64,000 nt of DNA. Origin: Gammaproteobacteria bacterium (GTDB lineage Bacteria > Pseudomonadota > Gammaproteobacteria > Ga0077536). The DNA lies in the NCBI GenBank assembly GCA_016191285.1, contig JACPPA010000022.1, forward strand, positions 62,001 through 126,000, read 5' to 3'. The notes under the pieces were generated by a model. It did not search any database and had not been told where the DNA came from. It was given only the letters and a program-made list of their open reading frames with translations. Shown piece by piece: positions 7,870-16,465 of the stretch (positions are counted from its first letter, which is position 1; every line of letters starts with the position of its first letter). A program made the translations under genes and the position numbers.

Positions 7870-8943
7870 TTAATACTTATCGATAACCTCGCGGCCGAAT
7901 TCGCGAATCATTTCGCGCGCATCAGTACCACACACATTGAGCGCGATGTTAGTCACGCCAGCGGCCTCAAGTTCGCGAATGCGGTCGACGATTTCCGGTC
8001 CGGTGCCGGTCAATGTTCCCATCTTGATCAGATCCGGCGTGATGTATTCCTCTTCCCCCGGCCGTATGAAGACCAAATGCCCGAGGTGTATTTCCTGATA
8101 GCGGCGATCGAGCGGCGTTTTCATTTTCATGATGTGCTGATCGAAGTAGCGCTTCGCGGCTTCTGCCACTGCGGGCGGCGCGAAGGGGCCCGCCTTCATT
8201 TCGACCGGGTCCCAATTGGTATGCAGTAACAAGATCGCCATCGGTCCGATTTGTCGGATCACCCGTTTCGAGGTAATCGATTCGCCCGGCCGGAGTACGC
8301 AGGCCGAGGTTAAATTACTGCAATAGAGATTACTCAAATCGCGGCCGGCGGATTTAGCATTGGCCTGAATTTGCTTCACACTGGTCGCGATCATTTTCGG
8401 ATCAAGCCCAATGGAGATCCAGCCATCCGCCATTTCGCCGACCATTTGCAGCGCCTTCGGTCCATTCGACGCCATATGGATAGGGATTTGATCTTTAATG
8501 TTGATATAGCCGTGATCGGGATGCAGAAATTTGATGTAGCGCTCGCGATCCGCCTCGCGATACAGCGCCTCACGGCCCGCCAGCAGGTCGCGAATAACGG
8601 TCACGTGCTCGCGCATGGTTTTTAGCGGAATCGGTGGCATGCCCATGACATTGCGCCCGGTGAAGCCGGTGCCAACGCCGAGAATGACGCGGCCGGGTGC
8701 AAGCTCGTTAATGGTGGCAATCGAATGCGCGGTTACCGGCGCGATGCGATTGCCGAGAATCGATACGAAGGTCCCGAGCTTCAGTGTTTTGGTGTGATGC
8801 GCACACAGCGCCATCGCGGCATAGATATCGCTGTAACACATCTGCGAGTCGTAGAACCATGCATGTGAAAAACCGTAGTCCTCGGCCATCTTGGCATCTT
8901 CATAGGCCCGGATATAGGTTGGAAAACTAACGCCAAACTCCAT
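7870..8943 (-). CDS. LLM class flavin-dependent oxidoreductase
   Basis: 357 residues, luciferase-like TIM barrel. N-terminus MEFGVSFPTYIRAYEDAKMAE, then GFSHAWFYDSQM, KTLKLGTFVSILGNRIAPVTA and GRVILGVGTGFTGRNVMG, the flavin-site loop. This arrangement is closest in style to the methylene-H4MPT-reductase/F420-type group, but FMN use is equally possible. GAGGAGGAGATC before the ATG is a strong ribosome-binding site. The gene follows an outer-membrane barrel gene by only 14 bases on the same strand, so the pair is probably an operon for import and oxidation of one hydrophobic or aromatic compound. Substrate unknown. Confidence 0.85.
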   Translation of the reverse strand: MEFGVSFPTYIRAYEDAKMAEDYGFSHAWFYDSQMCYSDIYAAMALCAHHTKTLKLGTFVSILGNRIAPVTAHSIATINELAPGRVILGVGTGFTGRNVMGMPPIPLKTMREHVTVIRDLLAGREALYREADRERYIKFLHPDHGYINIKDQIPIHMASNGPKALQMVGEMADGWISIGLDPKMIATSVKQIQANAKSAGRDLSNLYCSNLTSACVLRPGESITSKRVIRQIGPMAILLLHTNWDPVEMKAGPFAPPAVAEAAKRYFDQHIMKMKTPLDRRYQEIHLGHLVFIRPGEEEYITPDLIKMGTLTGTGPEIVDRIRELEAAGVTNIALNVCGTDAREMIREFGREVIDKY

Positions 8944-8957
8944 CGCGATCTCCTCCT

Positions 8958-10307
8958 CTAAAAGGTGTACGAGAGCCAGGTCTGTATCACGGTGAAATCG
9001 TCAGCGTGACCAAAGATTTGTTGCGCGCCGGTGTCCGGCGTCGACCACGCGAGCCCGACATAGCCGTAGAAAGCATGGCCGATAAAGCGTTCGACGCCCA
9101 GATTAACTTCATCGGCCCAGGCGGTGTCCGTGACCGGCGTGCCCAGGTACTGTAGCGAATCCAGGTCGTGGCGGTAGTAGTGCAAACTGACCACCCAGCC
9201 GGGGCGCGGCACGAGTTTCAGTTTGACCATTTTAGTGATCTGATTGCGGTTGAACAGGTGATACTCGCTCGCAATCTCACCTTGATACCAGGTATCCCAT
9301 TCGCGCTTATAAAACGTATAGAAGAGCGTGCGATACTCTTCGTTTTCCGGCGTGGTCAAATCATCGCCGCTAAAACGCGAATAGCGAATAGCGAACGTCG
9401 GCGTCCATGGCAGTGTTTGGAATCGATACTGCCCTTCGAGATACCAGCCGTAGGCGTCGTTGTCGCGCGCGGCTTCCTTGTCGCGTCCCCCCTGGCGTAC
9501 AAACTCGCCGAAGAGATAAATATTCTCGACACCCGGAACGCGCACGTCGCTCATACGGACATCCCACACTTCGAGGCCATTGAGATTGAATTGCTTGGCA
9601 TCAAAGATTTCAAAATACATTGCGCCCAGCGTGCCCAGTTCCTTATGCGTGTTGGTCTCGACATTGATCCCCGCGATTCGGGAGTCGCCGAAATCGCGGT
9701 CGCTGCGCAACCAAAACGCTTCGCCACGCAGTGCTCCGGTGGTCACGCGCAGAATCGCGGAATTCCGCCATGCGCTGAACGGCACTACCCAATAGTTGCC
9801 GTCGTTGGCGCCGGTATCGAAATTGCCATCCGCGATCAGGAGCCCATCGCCAACTGTGAAATCCTGCGCGCCGACTGAGAAATCCAGCGTTTGATTCCGC
9901 CATCCCATAAAGGCTTCATCGGTGTTGAAGGCCGCGTCGCCGCTGCGCGCAAAAGCGCCGGAAATCTCGCCATCAAGCGTGGTCGCCGCCGCTGCCACCG
10001 ACGCCCCGCCATACATTTCCGATCCTTCCAGCGCGAACTTAACCCCTAGTCGCGGTTCGATCGAACCCGACAACGAGGCACGCTTCCGTTCGCCGGGTGT
10101 ATCGAGGGCCCCGAACCCAAAGTTGATGCCAGTGCCGTATTGCAGCCCGAGACGCACTGTCGCCGAGGGCTCGAAGGTGATGGGACCGCGCGTCACCGGA
10201 TCGAAAGCGAGAACCGGCGCGCTCGCCATGAGGAGGCATAAAAATGCGCGGTGATTACGACCACACCGAGTTGGAGAGAATCCCGCGAGCGAATTTATTT
10301 CGTGCAA
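8958..10307 (-). CDS. Outer-membrane beta-barrel, alginate-export-like (copy 1)
   Basis: About 449 residues with an N-terminal signal peptide (RAFLCLLMASAPVLAF) and a C-terminal beta-signal ending in phenylalanine (VIQTWLSYTF), as in outer-membrane barrels. The body is a series of amphipathic strands; TVRLGLQYGTGINFGFGAL and the acidic strands around YWVVPFSAWRNSAILRV resemble the alginate-export (AlgE-like) channel group. The protein is closely similar along its length to the product of 16466-17797. Start is a TTG at 10307; a later ATG would cut into the signal peptide. It probably lets a small organic molecule cross the outer membrane for the LLM oxidoreductase encoded next to it. Confidence 0.75.
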   Translation of the reverse strand: MHEINSLAGFSPTRCGRNHRAFLCLLMASAPVLAFDPVTRGPITFEPSATVRLGLQYGTGINFGFGALDTPGERKRASLSGSIEPRLGVKFALEGSEMYGGASVAAAATTLDGEISGAFARSGDAAFNTDEAFMGWRNQTLDFSVGAQDFTVGDGLLIADGNFDTGANDGNYWVVPFSAWRNSAILRVTTGALRGEAFWLRSDRDFGDSRIAGINVETNTHKELGTLGAMYFEIFDAKQFNLNGLEVWDVRMSDVRVPGVENIYLFGEFVRQGGRDKEAARDNDAYGWYLEGQYRFQTLPWTPTFAIRYSRFSGDDLTTPENEEYRTLFYTFYKREWDTWYQGEIASEYHLFNRNQITKMVKLKLVPRPGWVVSLHYYRHDLDSLQYLGTPVTDTAWADEVNLGVERFIGHAFYGYVGLAWSTPDTGAQQIFGHADDFTVIQTWLSYTF

Positions 10308-10448
10308 CGAGTTTTGTCCGGGTTAGCGGGCCCGCCGAACCATAGCCTGCGCAGCCGTGTCAATTCAAGTCGGAATAGCCCTAGGCCTTGGCGCGTCTGT
10401 GCTCGCGCTCGCGATGCTAATCGCCGACCTTCTCGGTACAATCGCGTG

Positions 10449-11618
10449 GTGCACTCGGTTATTCGTCTCCTCGGCTTGGCTGGTTTTGTCGCGATTGCGA
10501 GCATGCGCGTAATCGATCCGCTGTTGCCAGTGATCGCGCGCGAGTTTGGCGTAACGCTCGGCGCCATCGGCTTGGTCGTCACCGCCTACGCGCTGCCCTA
10601 TGGCATCTGCATACTGGGTTATGGGCCGCTGGGGGATCGCTACGGCAAACTGCGCGTGATCGCGGTCACCTTAAGTCTGGCCGCGGTGTGTATCGTGGCC
10701 AGCGGCTTCGCAAATTCGGTCACCACACTCGCCTTGGGACGCTTCTTCACTGGCATGACTTGCGCGGCAACCGTCCCGCTAACGCTCGCCTATATCGCCG
10801 ATCACGTCGAATTCGAGCAGCGGCAGGGCGTGATCGGGCGCTATATGAGCGGCGTCATTTTGGGCCAAATCTGCGGTAGCGGTCTCGGTGGCGTGCTCGC
10901 CGATGCGATCGGTTGGCATGCGATATTTTGGGTGTTTGGCGCGACGACCGGCGTGGTAGCCGCCGCGGTATGGTGGGGGACGGCGCAGCCGCCGCGAGCG
11001 CCGCAGGTGGGCGTTGGCTTGCGCACCGCGCTTACTCGTTATCGCGCGCTATTCGACGATGCCAAAGCTCGCGAACTCTTCACCGCCATCTTCGTGGAAG
11101 GTTTTTGCATGCTGGGCGGCGTTGCCTTCATCGGTGCACTGCTGCATCAACGCCATGGGTTGAGCATGACTTGGGTCGGTTTATTTCTGATTGGCCTCGG
11201 CCTTGGCGGACTACTCTATAGCGCGTTGGTCCATTGGCTGTTACGGATGATCGGGCAACGGGTGATGATGATCATCGGCGGCGTGCTGATGGCGCAAAGC
11301 TTTATTGTGCTTGCGATCGCGCCGGTGGCGTGGGTGTGCGCGCCCGCACTCGTCGTCTTGGGCTTTGGGTTTTACTTAATGCACAACACCTTTCAAACTC
11401 TGGCAACCGAACTCGCCCCCGAGGCACGTGGAACTGCAGTCTCATTATTCGTCTTTATGTTATTCAGCGGACAGGGCGTCGGCGCCGCCGCGTGGGGATA
11501 TGTGATCGATGTCCATGGTTTCACCATCGCCTTCGGCATGGCCGGCATCCTGCTGGGGTCGCTCGCGATGTGGATGCAGGGTGGGCGGAGTCTTGCTCGC
11601 TACCGATATGTAGAGTAG
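10449..11618 (+). CDS. MFS transporter
   Basis: About 389 residues with twelve predicted membrane segments, inner membrane. The first helix is VIRLLGLAGFVAIASMRVIDP, followed by a typical drug-exporter start (LLPVIAREFGVTLGAIGLVV) and the loop GPLGDRYGKLRVI, the family's GxLaDrxGrkxx motif between helices 2 and 3. This pattern fits the DHA1-type sugar-efflux or drug-efflux groups. GTG at 10449 is taken as start because the first helix begins directly after it; the frame is open further upstream but that part is basic, low-quality sequence overlapping the divergent barrel gene. Substrate unknown; placement opposite an outer-membrane protein may mean shared regulation. Confidence 0.85.
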   Translation: MHSVIRLLGLAGFVAIASMRVIDPLLPVIAREFGVTLGAIGLVVTAYALPYGICILGYGPLGDRYGKLRVIAVTLSLAAVCIVASGFANSVTTLALGRFFTGMTCAATVPLTLAYIADHVEFEQRQGVIGRYMSGVILGQICGSGLGGVLADAIGWHAIFWVFGATTGVVAAAVWWGTAQPPRAPQVGVGLRTALTRYRALFDDAKARELFTAIFVEGFCMLGGVAFIGALLHQRHGLSMTWVGLFLIGLGLGGLLYSALVHWLLRMIGQRVMMIIGGVLMAQSFIVLAIAPVAWVCAPALVVLGFGFYLMHNTFQTLATELAPEARGTAVSLFVFMLFSGQGVGAAAWGYVIDVHGFTIAFGMAGILLGSLAMWMQGGRSLARYRYVE

Positions 11619-11672
11619 CCACTGTGCTGCCCCGCGATGAGCCTGCATAAGCCCGCGCCGGCATCGCGCTTT

Positions 11673-11722
11673 GTGGGAGCCGTCTTAGCGGCGAATCAAT
11701 TCGCGGCTAAAGCCGCTCCCAC
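11673..11722. repeat. Inverted pair of REP sequences
   Basis: GTGGGAGCCGTCTTAGCGGCGAAT (split: GTGGGAGCCG at 11673, GGCGAAT to 11696) faces its inverse (ends GCCGCTCCCAC at 11722). Together they form one long hairpin in the 255-base gap between convergent genes, where it could end transcripts from both sides. The rest of the gap shows nothing else. Confidence 0.75.
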
Positions 11723-11873
11723 AAAAAACCTAAGCGGCGATTTATCACATTTTACTGCGGGACAGTGCGCGTACTGATGTCGATCCACTATTTCTTCGAT
11801 CTACTCGACGTTGGCCTTTTCGCGGAGCGCGGCGCACTTTGCCGCCGGGCGCAATCATCTCGCGCTGCTGGCG

Positions 11874-13100
11874 TTACAGTTTGAGCCATCGATAAGGATC
11901 GCTCGGCGCGGTGGCGGCCATGAAGATGTCCGGTCGCTGGTGATAGGCGGCCTTGGCGTGTTGCTCGGCGGTCACCGGGGCGGGGCCAATGTAACTGCCG
12001 AGATCGCGGCTGAAGTCCAACACTGCATGGCCGTATCGCAGGCGGACCTGCTCCCATTCCACTAACGTTGCCGCCTGCGCGGGTGCGCTGAGCGCAGCCG
12101 CCAAACTCATCGCGTCTTCCGCCGCTTTCGACACCCCGAGCCCGATGTGCGGGCGCGCGGTGAACGCTGCGTCACCGATCACGCAAACTCGGTCGTAGAC
12201 CAGGCGCGAGCTGCCAAGGTCGAGCATCCCTTGGATAAACGGTCGTTCGGTGACGGCAATAATCGCTTGGATTTGTGGTGCGAGCTGGGCGGCTGCTTCG
12301 GCGCGCAGCGCGGTCACTAATTCCGGACGAATTAAATGGTGCGGAATACCTTGAGCATAGTGCGTACCATCGGCCGCCGTCAGATGATCCTGCAAACGCG
12401 CGGCGTCCGCCGTGCGATACCAGCCCCAGTTATACCAGCGCTCGCCCGGCGTCAAATCATCATTCGGTCCCGCGACGAGATAGCCTAGCCAATGGCCACC
12501 GGGCGCTAAACATAAGGCCATCCGATAGGCGATCGTTTCGAGCACCGCAGGCGGCACCAAGGCTTCAGCGACGAGGCCGCGCCACCCAAAGTAGCCGCAA
12601 TAATTGACCGGGATCTCCGGCGCGACGCGTTGCCGGACCGTCGAGCGCGTGCCATCGGCGCCGATTAGCCAGTCGCCTTCGGCGCGACGTCCATCCTCAA
12701 ACACCGCGGTCACCGTATTCGCGCGCTGCACTAGGTCGCTAAGCGTGTAGCCATTGTGATAGCAGTCGTCCGGGAGCTGCGCACGCAGGAAGCGATACAT
12801 GAGGCCCCATGAGGTCATGATCTGCGGCATCGTGATCTGGCCCACCACGGCGCCATCGGCGGCGAGCAGCAGGCGGCCAAGCGAGCGTACGCCCATTTCG
12901 TCGCGCAACGTCACGCCGGCCTGGCGCAGTACCGTATACAGTTCGTCATGGGTCGCGATGCCGGCGCCGCGACCGGCCAATTCTTCACTCGCGCGCTCAT
13001 AGATCGCGACATCCCACCCGCAGTTGCGTAAGGCAATGCCGGCGAATAAGCCCGCCATCGAACCACCAATAATCAGGACGCGGCCGTGTGATTTCTGCAT
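11874..13100 (-). CDS. FAD-dependent aromatic-type monooxygenase
   Basis: About 408 residues, group A flavoprotein monooxygenase. N-terminal FAD-binding GxGxxG variant VLIIGGSMAGLFAGIAL, the glutamate end of the second strand (VAIYERASEELAGRGAGI), the DG motif region GDWLIGADGTRSTVR and the GD motif VCVIGDAAFTARPHIGLGV, which binds FAD ribityl. The AGRGAGI block is like 2,6-dihydroxypyridine hydroxylase and related N-heterocycle hydroxylases, but substrate cannot be fixed. ATG at 13100 is preferred because the FAD motif starts eight residues later; an ATG at 13118 would add six residues. Single gene, facing REP sequences downstream and mobile element copy C upstream. Confidence 0.87.
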   Translation of the reverse strand: MQKSHGRVLIIGGSMAGLFAGIALRNCGWDVAIYERASEELAGRGAGIATHDELYTVLRQAGVTLRDEMGVRSLGRLLLAADGAVVGQITMPQIMTSWGLMYRFLRAQLPDDCYHNGYTLSDLVQRANTVTAVFEDGRRAEGDWLIGADGTRSTVRQRVAPEIPVNYCGYFGWRGLVAEALVPPAVLETIAYRMALCLAPGGHWLGYLVAGPNDDLTPGERWYNWGWYRTADAARLQDHLTAADGTHYAQGIPHHLIRPELVTALRAEAAAQLAPQIQAIIAVTERPFIQGMLDLGSSRLVYDRVCVIGDAAFTARPHIGLGVSKAAEDAMSLAAALSAPAQAATLVEWEQVRLRYGHAVLDFSRDLGSYIGPAPVTAEQHAKAAYHQRPDIFMAATAPSDPYRWLKL

Positions 13101-13133
13101 GCGGTCGATTGTAGGCAATCGGTAGCAGCCCCA

Positions 13134-13221
13134 CTAGGGCAACTCTGAATAAGTCCATCCTGGACTTTTCAGAGTACGAGAAGCAAAAAGTATGATTTTT
13201 GCTTTTGCAGAGCCTCCCTAG
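13134..13221. mobile_element. IS5-type MITE, short copy C
   Basis: An 80-base element (13138-13217) flanked by CTAG (13134-13137 and 13218-13221), a YTAR duplication. Inverted relative to copy A. Read on the minus strand, it has the same left end (GGAGGCTCTGCAAAAG), then jumps to the CAAAAATCATACTTTTTG hairpin and the right hairpin, so about 70 bases containing the hairpins at 5773-5823 of copy A are missing. It sits between the divergent FAD monooxygenase and the 13280 gene. Confidence 0.75.
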
Positions 13222-13279
13222 CTTCGCCGGTAAACGATTCCACCCTTGAAGTTGTAGGAGAACTGGCGAGAATCGAGTG

Positions 13280-13600
13280 ATGAATTATCGACGTCTGACC
13301 TCAATCGCGATGGCGCTGGGGATAGTTGTCGCGGCATTGTGGTTTGTAGTCGAACCCGGCCGCAAGGTGCAGAACACACGCGAGTTAGAGGCTGTGGTGC
13401 TAGCGGTGGCGCACCCGAGAAATCCGAGCGGCGAGGACTGGCTGGCCGTGGCGACCGTGGAACTCGCGGGCGAGGGGCGCGCCAAGCTGTTGGTGCGGCC
13501 GCCTTATCCCAAGGTCGGTACTCGTTTGGCGGTAACGGTTGCCGACTACGACAACGGTGAACGCGTGATCACGGCGCGCGCTACGCGGCCTTCGCGGTGA
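13280..13600 (+). CDS. Small membrane-anchored hypothetical protein
   Basis: 106 residues: one N-terminal membrane segment (SIAMALGIVVAALWFVVEP) followed by a soluble domain of about 75 residues rich in beta strands (WLAVATVELAGEGRAKLLVR, TRLAVTVADYDNGERVITA), probably in the periplasm as a small OB- or SH3-like barrel. Family not recognised. ATG at 13280 follows GTAGGAGAAC at 13254; a GTG one codon earlier is the other option. Its last 20 bases overlap the end of the convergent FHA-cyclase gene. Confidence 0.65.
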   Translation: MNYRRLTSIAMALGIVVAALWFVVEPGRKVQNTRELEAVVLAVAHPRNPSGEDWLAVATVELAGEGRAKLLVRPPYPKVGTRLAVTVADYDNGERVITARATRPSR

Positions 13601-14501
13601 TCAGATGGAGTGTCACGGGATCATGGATCCCTTTTAACGTGGCGGCGCCGATTTCTTGGGTGGCGGCAAGGAGCGGGTCACCAGGCGTTTGCTCGATTTC
13701 GGTTAAGAGGGCTTTCGAGCACAGGATGCGATCCATGCGCGGTAGATTGACCGTCGGCGTTTGGAACGCGTCGCCCTGGACCCCTTCGATCCGAAACGCG
13801 ATGTTAACGTCGTTGCCGTGAATGTCTTGACCCCCGGTCGAGATCCCCCACGTCTCGCCTTGATGAAGCGAAATTCGATAATGGATTGGCGCGTTGGCCG
13901 TGCGGCTGTTGCGCTGCTTGATTCGGCTCTCAAGTTCGAGCGCGGCGGTGACCGCCTTGCGCGGCGAGGTGAAGGTCGCGAGGAAGCCATCGCCGGTGCC
14001 TTTGAAGAATCGCATGCCGTATTCCTTGAGCACGGGATCGGCGAGCTGCTGCAGGCGCTGCTTCATGTGATACGCCATGTGATCGTTTTCGCTGGCAATG
14101 CGCGAGGATTCGCATAAATCGAAGACCATGATCGATTCGGTACGCTTGACCAGGTGACCGGCGGGAATTATGACCGATTTATCCCATTCGTCATCCGACT
14201 GGTATTCGATCCTGATCGCCCAATCCGCGAGCCGGATAGTGGCCGGCAGCGTGAGCTCGATTCGTCCCGAGAGCCGCGACCAGGCTTCGTTACCTTGGAG
14301 ATAGCAGCCATTGCGGCTCGAGTCCTCGGCAAAGAAGCGTTCGCCGTCCTTACTCAGCGTGAGGTGAACGCGCGAGACCTGGTTATGCTTCAGGACCAGT
14401 TCATTTTCGGAATGACGGCCAATGCGCACCGTCGCCTGGGTAAACGAGCGATTGGTTTGACCTCCGCGTTCGAGATCAGTAAGACGTAATTCCCAGCCCA
14501 T
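13581..14501 (-). CDS. FHA domain plus class III adenylate/guanylate cyclase
   Basis: 306 residues. N-terminal forkhead-associated domain (about 20-100) with VRIGRHSENELVLKH, VSRVHLTLS and SSRNGCYLQG, the phosphothreonine-binding residues. C-terminal class III cyclase homology domain (about 125-300): SIMVFDLCESSRIA has the first metal aspartate, FKGTGDGFLATF the second, and GNDVNIAFRIEGV keeps the Asn and Arg that stabilise the transition state, so catalysis is plausible. The expected product is cAMP or cGMP; specificity cannot be read. The FHA domain should couple cyclase position or activity to a Ser/Thr kinase; a kinase-HDOD gene is at 36395. No membrane segment. Confidence 0.85.
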   Translation of the reverse strand: MGWELRLTDLERGGQTNRSFTQATVRIGRHSENELVLKHNQVSRVHLTLSKDGERFFAEDSSRNGCYLQGNEAWSRLSGRIELTLPATIRLADWAIRIEYQSDDEWDKSVIIPAGHLVKRTESIMVFDLCESSRIASENDHMAYHMKQRLQQLADPVLKEYGMRFFKGTGDGFLATFTSPRKAVTAALELESRIKQRNSRTANAPIHYRISLHQGETWGISTGGQDIHGNDVNIAFRIEGVQGDAFQTPTVNLPRMDRILCSKALLTEIEQTPGDPLLAATQEIGAATLKGIHDPVTLHLITAKAA

Positions 14502-14638
14502 GGCGTGTAACGAGATTCAGCCTGACGGCAGCCTTAAAGGTGACACCCTACTATAGGATGCGGGGTTCGGAATGTGAATCGCTGGGACACAGGAAATCAC
14601 AGTCACCGTCGACGACTGTGATCTGCATCACTGGCGCG

Positions 14639-15721
14639 TTAGTGGACGATGACGCCACGCGCGTTCTTTCCACTCTCCATGTCGGCAAAGGCCTGCGGTA
14701 CGTCGTCGAGCGAATAGGTTTTGGTGATCAAGCGATCCAAGTCGAGCTTGCCTGCCTTGTACAGGCTCAAGTAGAGCGGAAAATCGACTTTGAAATTCGC
14801 GCTGCCATACATGCAGCCTTTGATGGTCTTGGCGGTGAACGGCAGAATCGCCGCATTCACGGAGAAGCGGTCGTCCAGCCGACCGACGCCGACCAATACC
14901 GCGGTGCCGTTCTTGCGGGTGGCTTTGATGCATTGCTCGATGACCTTGCTATTTCCCACCACGTCGAACGCATAGTCCACCCCGATGCCATTGGTCAAGG
15001 CAGTGATTTGTTTGACCATGTCGGCGCCTGGATCAATGGTATGCGTGGCGCCGAATTCGATCGCCATTTGCATTTTTTCTAGCGACAGATCGCAGGCGAT
15101 GATCTGAGCGGCGCCCGCGATACGGGCGCCTTGAATGACGTTCAGGCCAACCCCGCCGCAGCCAAAGACGGCGACGGTCGAACCCGGGTGAACATCCGCC
15201 GTGCGGATGGCCGCACCGACGCCGGTGGTAACCCCGCAACCCACGAGGGCCGCGACCTTAAAATCGTAAGACTTGTCGATGGTGACCACGCACGCGGCGG
15301 GAACCACCGCGTATTCCGCCATGATGCCGACAAAGGACATCACGAAGATCCGCTGACCGTTCTTGTGCACGCGAGTGGTGCCATCGAATAGATTGCCATC
15401 CTGTTTCGCGCCCGAACACAGGTAGGGTTCATGATGCAGGCAGTAGAAGCAGTGGCCGCAATTGGGGATGAACGAAATGACGACATGATCACCGGACTTC
15501 ACGTTGGTGACGCCTTCACCAACCTGCTCGATAATGCCGGCGCCCTCGTGACCGAGGACTACTGGTAATGGGCTTGGGATCGTGCCATTGATGACCGACA
15601 GGTCCGAATGGCACACACCGGTGGCCTTCATCTTGACCAGCACTTCACCCATTTTAGGTGGGTCAAGTTCGACACTCGTGACCGAATATTCATTTTGTTT
15701 TTGCACGACAACAGCCTTCAT
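14639..15721 (-). CDS. Zinc-dependent alcohol dehydrogenase (class III-like)
   Basis: 360 residues, medium-chain dehydrogenase. Catalytic zinc ligands are visible in ATGVCHSDLSVINGT (Cys) and LGHEGAGIIEQVGEGV (His-Glu); structural zinc cysteines in CGHCFYCLHHEPYLC. The cofactor fold shows VAVFGCGGVGLNVIQGARIAGA, split GCGGVG then GARIAGA, followed by an acidic strand end (ACDLSLEK), which favours NAD(H). Overall nearest to the NDMA-dependent or S-hydroxymethyl-type long-chain alcohol dehydrogenases. Function: oxidation of a primary alcohol or aldehyde adduct. It stands alone on the minus strand. Confidence 0.88.
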   Translation of the reverse strand: MKAVVVQKQNEYSVTSVELDPPKMGEVLVKMKATGVCHSDLSVINGTIPSPLPVVLGHEGAGIIEQVGEGVTNVKSGDHVVISFIPNCGHCFYCLHHEPYLCSGAKQDGNLFDGTTRVHKNGQRIFVMSFVGIMAEYAVVPAACVVTIDKSYDFKVAALVGCGVTTGVGAAIRTADVHPGSTVAVFGCGGVGLNVIQGARIAGAAQIIACDLSLEKMQMAIEFGATHTIDPGADMVKQITALTNGIGVDYAFDVVGNSKVIEQCIKATRKNGTAVLVGVGRLDDRFSVNAAILPFTAKTIKGCMYGSANFKVDFPLYLSLYKAGKLDLDRLITKTYSLDDVPQAFADMESGKNARGVIVH

Positions 15722-15887
15722 GCGGCATTTCCTCCGGGGTAGCGGGTTAAATTGAGTGCACGGACGAGCGAGCGGCCGCAGGAACAGGCGCTAGATTAAC
15801 ACGATGAATCGAGGACTTCGTCACTTCAGGTGCATTTTCTTAAGTCTCGCGTGCACACTAGGACGCCGATAACTACCAAGCAAATCA

Positions 15888-16301
15888 ATGCTGAAGATTT
15901 CCGAGCGAATCACCATCCCCGACGCCGAGCTTGAGATCCAGGCGGTGCGCGCCCAAGGCGCGGGTGGTCAGAACGTGAACAAGGTCTCGAACGCAGTACA
16001 TCTGCGCTTTGCGATTAAATCCTCATCCTTGCCACCGGCCTACAAAGCGCGTTTGCTCGCGTTACCCGATCGCCGCATCACCAGCGGTGGCGTACTCATC
16101 ATCAAGGCGCAGCAGCATCGTAGCCTCGAACAGAATCATGCCGATGCGTTGACGCGCCTGCGAGATCTGATTCTGTCGATTGCGGTACCACCTAAAATCC
16201 GTAAGGCCACGCGACCGACCAAAGGGTCGCAGGAGCGACGGTTAGACGCCAAAGCGAAACGCGCGCGGATCAAAGTCTGGCGTGGTCAACCGGTGGAGTA
16301 G
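15888..16301 (+). CDS. arfB: Alternative ribosome-rescue factor ArfB
   Basis: 137 residues, the length of ArfB (YaeJ). The catalytic loop GAGGQNVNKVSNAVHLRF contains the GGQ that hydrolyses peptidyl-tRNA on stalled ribosomes, and the C-terminal tail is strongly basic (RKATRPTKGSQERRLDAKAK), the part that enters the empty mRNA channel. It lacks the codon-recognition domains of RF1 and RF2. Single gene between the alcohol dehydrogenase (divergent) and the outer-membrane barrel (convergent). Confidence 0.93.
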   Translation: MLKISERITIPDAELEIQAVRAQGAGGQNVNKVSNAVHLRFAIKSSSLPPAYKARLLALPDRRITSGGVLIIKAQQHRSLEQNHADALTRLRDLILSIAVPPKIRKATRPTKGSQERRLDAKAKRARIKVWRGQPVE

Positions 16302-16465
16302 AGGACGTGTAGGTCCAACCGAGTCAAGGACGAGGCCGTGCCGCGCCAGCATGACCTGGCTTGTGGCTGAGATCGATCAGGGTAATTAGCGGATCGGTCA
16401 ACGTGATCAAAGTCGTTGATGGCGGATTCAGCGCCTAGAATCGGTCTCGAAATCGCTGCGCGCGG

